Shown here piece after piece: positions 24,918 to 30,812 of a DNA stretch of 30,812 nucleotides. This DNA is from JASJHI01 sp965371355 (GTDB lineage Bacteria; Actinomycetota; Acidimicrobiia; Acidimicrobiales; Ilumatobacteraceae), in assembly GCA_965371355.1 (NCBI GenBank), contig CBDUYD010000014.1:1-30812 (forward strand), written 5' to 3'. The notes below the pieces were generated by a model. It was not told the DNA's origin. It worked only from the letters and a program-made list of their open reading frames with translations, and searched no databases. Position numbers and translations under genes: made by a program. Every line of letters starts with the position of its first letter. Positions within the stretch are counted from its first letter, which is position 1.

Positions 24918-25778
24918 CTACGGACGGATGCGCGACGCCGGTTGGTAGTTGGGGCCTGCGGTGATGTCCACTCGGGCGAGGAGCTGCTCACACGGTGGCT
25001 CGAAGTCGTCCGCGAACCGGACGGAGGCAGCTTCGCCGAGCAGGGTCCACGGCAGGGTGGTGAGGCGGTCGGTGTCGTCCTCGATCTGTTGGCGTAGGTC
25101 CAGACCGGCGGGGTCGACCTGCCCGCCGGTGGCCAGGCCGCGGGCTTCCAGTCGAGACCACGCGGCAGCGGTCTCCTCCTCTGTGCTTCCCCTGGACGTC
25201 GCCAGCCAGTCCTTCTCGTAGCCGATCCAGGCGTTGTGGAGGACCGATGCTTCGGGACCGGACAAGCCGGCCGCCACGACGAGCGCCCAGTGGGTGTCGC
25301 CGCGCCACTCCCTGAGGCAGTTCACGGCATGCCAGCCCGACAGGACGGGATCGCCGGGTCGGGGCATCCGGAGATGGGCACCGAAGAACACACGTCCGAG
25401 TCGTGGAAGCTGGTCGACGACCGACCAGAGATCGGGGCCGAACCTCGCGAGTGGGCCGGTGATCTCGGGGGCGTGTTCGGCCAGCCCCGCGAGCACAGCT
25501 TCGTCGCGAGCCTCCCAGACGTCATCGAATGTGGTGTGCTGTTCGACCAGCTCGAGGGCGATCGCAATCCCGGTCGGGCTGATCGACCCGAACGCTGCCG
25601 TCACGGCCTCGGCACCTGCTGGACCCAGCGGCGCGGCGCGGGCGGCGATGTAGCCGAGCGGTCCCTTCAACCCCAACGCCTCGAGTCGGGCGAGTGCGCC
25701 GGGGTCCCAGTAGATCCAGCCGATCGTGGTCTGTACCGACCGGGCGTTTCGCCGGGTGATCGCGATCCAGTCCGTCAT
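24918..25778 (-). CDS. SCO6745-family protein (SalK-like)
   Basis: A 286-aa protein recognisable as the actinobacterial SCO6745/SalK family: WIYWDPGALARLEALGLKGPLGYIAARAAPLGPAGAEAVTAAFGSISP near the N-terminus, a central WHAVNCLREWRGDTHWALVVAAGLSGPEASVLHNAW, and a helix-turn-helix-like end (TDRLTTLPWTLLG). The biochemical role of the family is not established. ATG 25778 (MTDWIAITRRN) is preferred to TTG 25811, which would extend the gene into the toxin-antitoxin operator. It is divergent from that module, with 44 bp between starts. Confidence 0.85.
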   Translation of the reverse strand: MTDWIAITRRNARSVQTTIGWIYWDPGALARLEALGLKGPLGYIAARAAPLGPAGAEAVTAAFGSISPTGIAIALELVEQHTTFDDVWEARDEAVLAGLAEHAPEITGPLARFGPDLWSVVDQLPRLGRVFFGAHLRMPRPGDPVLSGWHAVNCLREWRGDTHWALVVAAGLSGPEASVLHNAWIGYEKDWLATSRGSTEEETAAAWSRLEARGLATGGQVDPAGLDLRQQIEDDTDRLTTLPWTLLGEAASVRFADDFEPPCEQLLARVDITAGPNYQPASRIRP

Positions 25779-25800
25779 GCGCCGACCATACACATTGCAG

Positions 25801-25823
25801 CTGTACGTCAATGTGACGTACAG
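25801..25823. promoter_or_regulatory. Operator palindrome of the toxin-antitoxin module
   Basis: A perfect inverted repeat with 10-bp arms (ctgtacgtca and tgacgtacag) around a 3-bp centre. The right arm ends on the first base of the antitoxin GTG start at 25823. Ribbon-helix-helix antitoxins of the DUF1778/TacA group repress their own operons through such palindromes, so this is probably the autoregulatory site. It also lies in the leader of the divergent SCO6745-family gene. Confidence 0.82.
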
Positions 25824-26104
25824 TGTGGAGTGTGGATACGAAGACCGAACGGTGGACGCTCAGGGTCACGTCGGCCCAGGACACGGTCGTACGTCGCGTC
25901 CTCAGCGCGACGGGGATGTCACTCAACGAGTACGTGGTCAGTTGCGCCGTCGCCGCCGCCACGAACGACCTGGCCGATCGCCGGGTCTTCGTGCTCGCTC
26001 CCGACGACTGGGAACAACTCCAGGACATCCTCGATCGGCCCGCGGTGACCAAGCCGAAGATCGCTGGGCTGCTCAGAGAACCCTCCCTTCTCGATCACGA
26101 GTGA
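25823..26104 (+). CDS. DUF1778-family (TacA-like) antitoxin
   Basis: A 93-aa protein with the ribbon-helix-helix start RWTLRVTSAQDTVVRRVLSATGMSLNEYVVSCAVAAA typical of DUF1778 antitoxins, followed by the toxin-binding tail segment RVFVLAPDDWEQLQDILDRP with the invariant LxxxDWExL pattern. It would bind DNA through the N-terminal domain and neutralise the acetyltransferase through the C-terminal tail. GTG 25823 overlaps the palindrome; GTG 25832 is an alternative start three codons later. No clear ribosome site is seen before 25823, so leaderless translation is possible. It overlaps the toxin by GTGA. Confidence 0.87.
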   Translation: MWSVDTKTERWTLRVTSAQDTVVRRVLSATGMSLNEYVVSCAVAAATNDLADRRVFVLAPDDWEQLQDILDRPAVTKPKIAGLLREPSLLDHE

Positions 26105-26589
26105 GTCCTTACCGCGGGCCGGAGCTGCTGGCGTCGGCCCACGACGTCGACGAGTTCATCTGCGGAGACGACGCACTCGACGACTGGCTCCGCCGGCGAG
26201 CACCACGGAACCAGGGCGAAGGATCCAGCCGAACGTGGGTGGTCACCGACCGGGAGCGGGTGGTCGCCTGCTACGCGTCGAGCACCGCAGCACTCACGCG
26301 CGATGAAGCGACCAGACGCGCTGCCCGCAACCAACCGGACCCGCTCCCCGCCATGCTGCTCGGCCGCCTCGCCGTCGATCGCGACCACCAAGGCCGGGGC
26401 CTCGCCGCCGCGCTGCTGAAGCACTTTCTCCTCAAGACGCTCGAGGTGGCAGAAATCACCGGAGTCCGACTCACGCTCGTCCATGCCAAGAATGAGCAGG
26501 CGGCAAGCTTCTACCGCCACTACGGCTTCGAACCTTCTCCGGTCGACGACCTGACGCTGATGCTGCTCGTCAAGGACATCCGCACCTGA
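26101..26589 (+). CDS. GNAT-family toxin (TacT/AtaT-like N-acetyltransferase)
   Basis: A 162-aa acetyltransferase starting GTG 26101 (SPYRGPELLASAHDVDEFICGDDALDDWLRRRA), which is the typical TacT N-terminus. The acetyl-CoA loop is GRLAVDRDHQGRGLAAALL (QGRG at 97-100) and the C-terminal catalytic region is ASFYRHYGFEPSP, with Tyr138 and Tyr141. These toxins acetylate the amino group of aminoacyl-tRNAs and block translation. All key residues are intact, so the module looks functional. It is translated together with the antitoxin and lies in the same accessory region as the SMC anti-plasmid operon. Confidence 0.88.
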   Translation: MSPYRGPELLASAHDVDEFICGDDALDDWLRRRAPRNQGEGSSRTWVVTDRERVVACYASSTAALTRDEATRRAARNQPDPLPAMLLGRLAVDRDHQGRGLAAALLKHFLLKTLEVAEITGVRLTLVHAKNEQAASFYRHYGFEPSPVDDLTLMLLVKDIRT

Positions 26590-26638
26590 GCCCCGGCGGA
26601 GCAGCGATTGCCACCGCAGCCCGGCTAGTGCGTGCCGA

Positions 26639-27805
26639 TCAGGTCGGCGCTTGGCTCGGTGGGGATTGAGTCGGCATGTCGAGTCGGACGCCGGTGAGCG
26701 CGGCGCAGCGGTCGCGTAGGTGGTCGCGGTGCCGGCCCGATCGGTCTGCGGCGCGGAACACGGCGACGGCGAGGTCGGTTCGCCCGGCCGACTCGGCGGA
26801 CTCGGCGAGCGCGACGATCGGGATCCAGTGATCGGATCCGATCCGCCGCGCGGCTGCCACGTACCGGGTGTAGCGGTGGCCGGCGATGTGGAGCCAGGCG
26901 GTGAGCTGGAGGGCCTCGTCGGCTTGGTAGTCCTGATAGGCGGCGCGGTACTCGTCTGCCAACCCCAGCAGGATCGTCTCGATCAGCTCCGCCTGGCCGG
27001 CCGGCACGCGCAGAAACGGCACGGTCTCGTCGCGGTGGGTGAGCGCGTACGGCTCCGATGCGAGTAGTTCGCAGAGGTCCTGCCAGTAGCACGCCGGGTC
27101 GATTCCGACGTCGGCCCAGTCGATCTTCACGTAGGTGTGGAACGCCTCGAGTCGAAGCTCGCCGATGACCCCGTAGGAGTCATCACCGTTCTCGGCGAGT
27201 TCGAGCCCGACGGTGTGGAACGCCCGGTAGAGGGCGAGCCGATCGGCGCCCCCACGGCGTGGCCCGTCGAGGCGGGCGAGTCGATTCCGGAGCCGTTCGA
27301 CGACGCCGAAGCTGCGACCCGCCGTCACGTCGGTCGGTGGTCTCCGCCCGGCGAGCTTCTCGTACCAGCGGTTCGGGTTGACCGGGAAGTGGTCCCAGTA
27401 TCCGAAGCGGGCTCGTCGCACGAGGAGAGCGGCCGGGGTCTCGCGCATCGCCTCGGTCATGGCGCGACCCTCGAGAGCTTGGTCGAGCACCTTGCGGCGT
27501 GCCTTGGCGAGGGTTGTCTTTTCGGGGTTGTCGGCGTCAGCGAGTGTGGTGGCCTCGACCCCTGCAGCCGCCATTCGCGCTTGCAGGTCTGCGAGATGGC
27601 TCAGCTTGGCTTCCCCGTCGCGGCGAAGGTGGTGCGGCGAGCGCAGCCGTTGAACCAGGTCGCGCCGGAGCGCGTCGATGTCGCCGTCGAAGTCGTTCAC
27701 CGTCACGAGGGCGAACCACCTGTCGAAGTGGCTCCACTCCACCCCCTCGACCGTCATCCACCGTTCGGGTCCGAAGATCGGTGGGCGTCGCGTCCGCTCG
27801 GTCAC
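26639..27805 (-). CDS. Uncharacterised protein, coupled to the upstream TPR-like gene
   Basis: A 388-aa protein I do not recognise. GTG 27805 is chosen because it overlaps the upstream TGA as GTGA. It has no signal peptide or membrane segment. The N-terminal part is a mixed domain (MTVEGVEWSHFDRWFALVTVNDFDGDIDALRRDLVQRL), the middle is basic and helical, and the last third (from about LADEYRAAYQDYQADEALQLTAWLHIAGHRYTRYVAAARRIGSDHWIPIVALAESAESAGRTDLAVAVFRAAD) has the helix-pair rhythm of TPR-like repeats. It is the second gene of a two-gene operon and converges on the GNAT toxin gene. Function unknown. Confidence 0.7.
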   Translation of the reverse strand: MTERTRRPPIFGPERWMTVEGVEWSHFDRWFALVTVNDFDGDIDALRRDLVQRLRSPHHLRRDGEAKLSHLADLQARMAAAGVEATTLADADNPEKTTLAKARRKVLDQALEGRAMTEAMRETPAALLVRRARFGYWDHFPVNPNRWYEKLAGRRPPTDVTAGRSFGVVERLRNRLARLDGPRRGGADRLALYRAFHTVGLELAENGDDSYGVIGELRLEAFHTYVKIDWADVGIDPACYWQDLCELLASEPYALTHRDETVPFLRVPAGQAELIETILLGLADEYRAAYQDYQADEALQLTAWLHIAGHRYTRYVAAARRIGSDHWIPIVALAESAESAGRTDLAVAVFRAADRSGRHRDHLRDRCAALTGVRLDMPTQSPPSQAPT

Positions 27806-28782
27806 CGGTTGGTCCACCGACGCCGTGCCCGAACCGGGTCGAGGCACGCGAGGGCGTTCCCCGATCCGGGCGGATCGAGCCAGACGAGAGCAGTGAAGAT
27901 CGCCTCAGCGTCGTCCCAGCGGCGCTGCCTCCAGGCGCACAGCCCTAGACCGTGGAGACAGCGGGTGAAGGGTCGGTTGTCGATCCACCCGCGCGGGAGC
28001 ACGCCGCCGAACCCCGCGGGAAGCGACGCCTCCCCGATCGCCACGCCGGTCTCGTAGAGGCTGAGCGCAGGGCCCGGGCCGCGCGTGTCCAGCGCGATCA
28101 TCCCGAGGTGTGCCCACGCGTCGACACATCGCCCGTCGATGTCGAGCAGCGCCTCGAGCGACAGGATCGCATCACGATCGAGGCCGGCTTTGTGCAACTC
28201 GACCGAATCGTAGATCGGGTCACTGTCCCAGTCGTCCTCTTCGATCCCCGGCAGCACCTGCTCCATCTCGAAGCAGGGGCGGACCCCCGCCGCGATCACG
28301 TCGGCGAGCAACGGAACGGTCGGCTCGTCGGATTCACCCCAGTACTCGTTCGCCGGATCCCAATCACCGCGCTCGTAGAGGCCGAGCGGGGGCGCTATGT
28401 CGATGACGATCGAGGTGAGGCCCGGGTACGTCCACCCGGCGTGGCGAGGAGCGTGGAGGGTCCAGAGCGCCGGTACGCCTGCCCATCGACGGTACGCGTC
28501 GAGGAGCATCCGGGTTTCGAGTGGCATCGGACCGATCGGATCCACGTCGAGCAGCGACAAGGTGTGGACCCCTCCGTCGCGTCGACACGTCGCAACGATT
28601 CCTCGCCGTGAACCCTCCTCGACGACAAGCGATTCGACCGAGACGTCGACGCCGACCACCCGCCCGCGGAACGGCAACCTCGCTCGGTCCCCGAAGGCAT
28701 GCAGGAACGACCGGAGTTGTTCGCCATCGTCGGACGCGTCCACGACTACCTCGTCGATCAGCGCATCGATGTCGTCGGCCAT
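27802..28782 (-). CDS. Uncharacterised protein with CcbP-like N-terminus and TPR-like C-terminus
   Basis: A 326-aa acidic, soluble protein. The first ~115 residues (IDALIDEVVVDASDDGEQLRSFLHAFGDRARLPFRGRVVGVDVSVESL, then IVATCRRDGGVHTLSLLDV and LLDAYRRWAG) resemble actinobacterial proteins annotated as calcium-binding (CcbP-like); this is recalled similarity, not a search result. The C-terminal third (DSVELHKAGLDRDAILSLEALLDIDGRCVDAWAHLGMIAL...GLGLCAWRQRRWDDAEAIFTALVWLDP) has TPR-like helical hairpins. ATG 28782 is the natural start. It leads the two-gene operon with the gene above; a shared structural or regulatory role is plausible, but nothing shows what it is. Confidence 0.7.
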   Translation of the reverse strand: MADDIDALIDEVVVDASDDGEQLRSFLHAFGDRARLPFRGRVVGVDVSVESLVVEEGSRRGIVATCRRDGGVHTLSLLDVDPIGPMPLETRMLLDAYRRWAGVPALWTLHAPRHAGWTYPGLTSIVIDIAPPLGLYERGDWDPANEYWGESDEPTVPLLADVIAAGVRPCFEMEQVLPGIEEDDWDSDPIYDSVELHKAGLDRDAILSLEALLDIDGRCVDAWAHLGMIALDTRGPGPALSLYETGVAIGEASLPAGFGGVLPRGWIDNRPFTRCLHGLGLCAWRQRRWDDAEAIFTALVWLDPPGSGNALACLDPVRARRRWTNR

Positions 28783-28849
28783 GCGGCGGCGAGCCTACGA
28801 CGTGCCCGAACCCTGACTCGCCGGACGCGTCCAGTGAGTTCAGCGCGGA

Positions 28850-29111
28850 ACCTGCCGTCGGGTTCGAGTTCGCTGGGACCGACGTGGGCTCGAGCCAGGC
28901 GTTCATCTCCGCGGCCGCCGTCCACACGCCTCGCACCGCGGACACGACCTGCTTGGTGTGCAGCCACTTCGGCATCGACGGCGGCGCGCAAGCGCGCCGG
29001 CTGATCCGCCGCCATCGCGTAGTAGCCGGTACCGCACATCAGCCCCTGGGCGGACAGCTGGAAGTAGAACCCGGCGCCGCCCTCCGACTCGCCTGGCGAG
29101 TACACATGTGT
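28850..29111 (-). pseudogene. DUF2461 (TIGR02453) gene remnant with frameshifts
   Basis: Three pieces of a DUF2461 protein appear in order on the - strand. The first (28971-29111) reads THVYSPGESEGGAGFYFQLSAQGLMCGTGYYAMAADQPARLRAAVDA; the second (about 28889-28945, another frame) reads VSAVRGVWTAAAEMNAWLE; the third (28872 to about 28889, first frame) reads AHVGPS. Typical members have these blocks separated by about 60 residues and are over 200 aa long. The gene has lost its N-terminus and middle and carries at least two frame changes. This remnant explains the otherwise empty 331-bp gap between the flanking genes. Confidence 0.65.
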
Positions 29112-29113
29112 GG

Positions 29114-30166
29114 ATGAGTGCCACCGCCGCGTTGTCGTCACGTCGGTTCGAGGTCGACGATGTGCACGCCGCGCAGGAGTTCTTCCACAGCCGTGGCTGG
29201 ACCGACGGGCTGCCGGTCGTGCCGCCTACCGCGGACGCGGTTCGCGACCACCTGGAATGGGCGATGCTCGAGCCCGATCACCTGATCGGCGTCGAACCCG
29301 TCCGCGAACGGGCGATCACCGCCGAGAAGGTGGCGATCAACGCCGTGATGGCCGGCTGCCTGCCGATGCACTTCCCGGTGGTGGTCACGGCGATCACCGC
29401 GATGCTCGACGAACGTTTCCTCCTGCACGGGGCGACCGCGAGTACCGGCGGCTGCGCGATCCTCGTCGTGGTCAACGGCCCGGTCCGCACCGAACTCGGC
29501 ATGGACGGAACGTTCAACGCGGTCGGTCCGACAGACCGGGCGTCAACCTGTATCGGCCGCGCCGTGCGGCTCGTGCTCGGCAACCTGCTCGAAGTTCGTC
29601 CGGGCGAGATCGACCGGTCGACCTTGGGGCACCCGGGCAAGATCAGCTACTGCATCGCCGAGGACGAGGAGCACTCGCCGTGGCCGTCACTGGCGGCCGA
29701 GCGGCTCGGCGATCCCCAAGTCTCCGCGGTCACCGTCATGGCCGCGATGGGACCGCGGCAGGTGATGAACGAGTGGACGACCGATCCCGCCGAGATCCTC
29801 GACACCTTCGTCGCCGAGATGCGAGCCAACATGCGGCACTACTCGATCTGGGCGGGCAACTACGCGGTCGTCCTACCGCCGCAGCTCCGCGGTCACTTCG
29901 AAGCGGCGGGCTGGTCGAAGGCCGACATCCGCCACTACGTCCACGAGCACGCGCGCATCCGACGCCGAGAGTGGGCCGATTGCGGGAAGGGCGCCATCGT
30001 CGGCGCCGACGGCGACCGCGAGTACGCCGCGCTGACCGACGAGGACGACCTCCTGGTGATCGCCGCGGGCGCCCCTGCCGGAGGGTTCGGAGCGGTCATC
30101 CCGCCCTGGCTCGGCTCGACGTCGCGTGCTGTGACATTGCCGATCAACGCCTGTGTCGACTGCTGA
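29114..30166 (+). CDS. Conserved protein of unknown function, partner of the UGSC selenoprotein
   Basis: A 350-aa soluble protein. It starts MSATAALSSRRFEVDDVHAAQEFFHSRGWTDGLPVVPPTADAV and continues with an alpha/beta pattern: TGGCAILVVVNGPVRTELGMDGTFNAVGPTDRASTCIGRAVRLVLGNLL and SYCIAEDEEHSPWPSLAAERLG. Scattered Cys occur in MAGCLP, GGCAIL, TCIGRA, SYCIAE, ADCGKG, and a terminal CVDC pair. I recall this N-terminal WTDGLPVVPPT signature beside UGSC proteins in other genomes, but the function is not known to me. The stop lies 15 bp before the selenoprotein ATG and in the same frame, so the two are almost certainly one transcript. A redox or sulfur/selenium-linked role is only a guess. Confidence 0.75.
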   Translation: MSATAALSSRRFEVDDVHAAQEFFHSRGWTDGLPVVPPTADAVRDHLEWAMLEPDHLIGVEPVRERAITAEKVAINAVMAGCLPMHFPVVVTAITAMLDERFLLHGATASTGGCAILVVVNGPVRTELGMDGTFNAVGPTDRASTCIGRAVRLVLGNLLEVRPGEIDRSTLGHPGKISYCIAEDEEHSPWPSLAAERLGDPQVSAVTVMAAMGPRQVMNEWTTDPAEILDTFVAEMRANMRHYSIWAGNYAVVLPPQLRGHFEAAGWSKADIRHYVHEHARIRRREWADCGKGAIVGADGDREYAALTDEDDLLVIAAGAPAGGFGAVIPPWLGSTSRAVTLPINACVDC

Positions 30167-30181
30167 ACCGACGGGAGCCAG

Positions 30182-30706
30182 ATGGAAGTCCTCGACCCAA
30201 CCTACGGCGACCGCTCGGACGGGTTCGCGCCCGCCAGCCGACCGGCAAGCCTCGACGGCCTGACCGTCGGGATCATCTCGAACGGCAAGCAGGGCACATC
30301 CGTTTTCTTCGACGCGCTCGACCGCGAACTGCGGCTCCGGCACGGCGTCGAGGCTGTCGTGCGGGTGACCAAGCCCAACTACTCGGCACCTGCGGGCGGT
30401 GAGATCCTCGATGCTGCGACACGCTGGCACGCGCTCGTCGCGGGCATCGGCGATTGAGGCAGCTGCTCGTCGTGCAGTCTGCACGACGCCGTGAGCGGCG
30501 AGCGCGCCGGGATCCCGTCGGTCGCGATCATGACCGAGGCATTCGTCGGCGCTGCGGAGTTGATGTGCCGCGTGCTCGGGGCCGACGGCCACCGCTTCGT
30601 CGTCATCCCGCACCCGATCAGCAGTGCGACACCGGACCAGCTCGCCGCCCACGCACGAGAGGCTGCCGACGACTGCGCCGCCCGGTTGACCGATCCCCCG
30701 GACTGA
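30182..30706 (+). CDS. UGSC-family selenoprotein with in-frame UGA (Sec92)
   Basis: Read through the TGA at 30455-30457 as selenocysteine, this is a 174-aa protein of the UGSC (seleno)protein family. The N-terminal half (LDPTYGDRSDGFAPASRPASLDGLTVGIISNGKQGTSVFFDAL) leads to VAGIGD-U-GSCSSC followed by SLHDAVSGERAGIPSVAIMTEAF. Many family members carry Cys at the Sec position (GDCGSCSSCSVHDAVE). The protein continues to VVIPHPISSATPDQLAAHA and a normal TGA at 30704. Taken as ordinary stops, the gene would be a 91-aa stump and a separate 71-aa fragment, neither a full domain. GGGAG lies four bases before ATG 30182. Its redox chemistry is unknown. Confidence 0.88.
30455..30488 (+). promoter_or_regulatory. 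Bacterial SECIS-like hairpin after the Sec codon
   Basis: Ten bases after the TGA (30455-30457) begins a perfect 9-bp stem, cgtcgtgca (30468-30476) with tgcacgacg (30480-30488), closing a GUC loop. The top, GCAGUCUGC, is close to the E. coli fdhF SECIS apex GCAGGUCUGC, which SelB recognises. The loop is about 20 nt from the UGA, the normal bacterial range. It also encodes the SSCSLHDA part of the protein. Confidence 0.85.
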
Positions 30707-30730
30707 ACCCGGAACCACCCGCAAGCGGTG

Positions 30731-30779
30731 ATTCTCGTGAGGATGTTGCGGACATGCGGCGCAAGATCCTCACGAGAAT
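30731..30779. repeat. Long imperfect inverted repeat downstream of the selenoprotein
   Basis: Arms of 20 bp (30731-30750 and 30760-30779) pair with one mismatch around a 9-base loop. It begins 24 bp after the selenoprotein stop, a natural site for a terminator, but there is no T-run after it. It could also be a dispersed palindromic repeat element. A search of the genome for further copies would separate the two. Confidence 0.75.
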
Positions 30780-30812
30780 GGTTGAGGCGGGAGAGGGAGA
30801 GGCTCAGGTGGT

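Noticed and set aside
25779..25811. Longer N-terminus for the SCO6745-family gene from TTG 25811
   Set aside because: It would place the start inside the toxin-antitoxin palindrome and add 11 residues with no family similarity; ATG 25778 fits better.
27137..28057. A 306-aa + strand open frame across the orphan gene pair
   Set aside because: It is antisense to two genes joined by a GTGA overlap; no ribosome site or domain was seen.
30164..30187. The TGA ending the upstream gene as a second Sec codon, fusing both proteins
   Set aside because: It is in frame with the selenoprotein, but no hairpin of SECIS type follows and a ribosome site (GGGAG) plus ATG is present for a separate start. A stop is the simpler reading.
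1..30812. tRNA or rRNA genes, CRISPR arrays, insertion sequences, integrases
   Set aside because: I looked for cloverleaf-like segments, regularly spaced repeats and transposase or recombinase motifs and saw none that I can support.

Overview
The window is GC-rich, densely packed DNA. Adjacent genes often overlap by 4 bp (ATGA, GTGA or TTGA junctions), and GTG and TTG starts are common. Gene content (many SDRs, an LLM-type flavin/F420 oxidoreductase, a Rieske oxygenase, TetR regulators, a SCO6745-family protein) suggests a high-GC actinobacterium, plausibly of the Acidimicrobiia. That placement is inferred from style and content; no marker gene is present.

Region 1 (1-11.1 kb) is metabolic. 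It starts with the 3' part of a two-domain rhodanese, coupled to an SDR. Next comes an ABC importer of the nitrate/sulfonate/taurine/thiamine-precursor class: a substrate-binding lipoprotein and one permease on the + strand, and a second, clearly paralogous permease plus the ATPase on the - strand, with an SDR between the two permeases. Facing away from the ATPase is a five-gene + strand run: an SDR whose catalytic Tyr appears to be His, an LLM oxidoreductase, a DhnA/LsrF-type class I aldolase, an FGGY kinase and a D-2-hydroxyacid dehydrogenase. Together these look like uptake, phosphorylation, cleavage and oxidation of a carbohydrate-like compound; the substrate cannot be named.

Region 2 (11.2-13.8 kb) holds a TetR regulator divergent from an MDR-family dehydrogenase, with two identical 15-bp palindromes between them. 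A YceI-family protein follows, with a good -35/-10 promoter and a palindrome at the predicted transcription start.

Region 3 (13.8-29.1 kb) looks accessory. It begins with two broken genes on opposite strands (an alpha/beta hydrolase and an ECF sigma factor). Then comes a tightly coupled four-gene SMC operon (DUF2397, DUF2398, a 1336-aa SMC-like ATPase and a DUF2399 Toprim protein), which I identify as a Wadjet-type anti-plasmid system, probably the type called III. After it come a Rieske oxygenase translated behind a 22-codon stump of an SDR, a divergent TetR, a SCO6745-family protein, a TacA/TacT-like (DUF1778/GNAT) toxin-antitoxin pair with a perfect 10-bp-arm palindrome overlapping the antitoxin start, a coupled pair of uncharacterised genes, and a frameshifted DUF2461 remnant.

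Region 4 (29.1-30.8 kb) is the most notable. A 350-aa protein of unknown function is followed by a gene with an in-frame TGA in a UGSC motif, followed at the right distance by a perfect 9-bp hairpin resembling a bacterial SECIS element. I read it as a complete 174-aa UGSC-family selenoprotein that standard gene calling would split in two. A long, nearly perfect inverted repeat lies just downstream.
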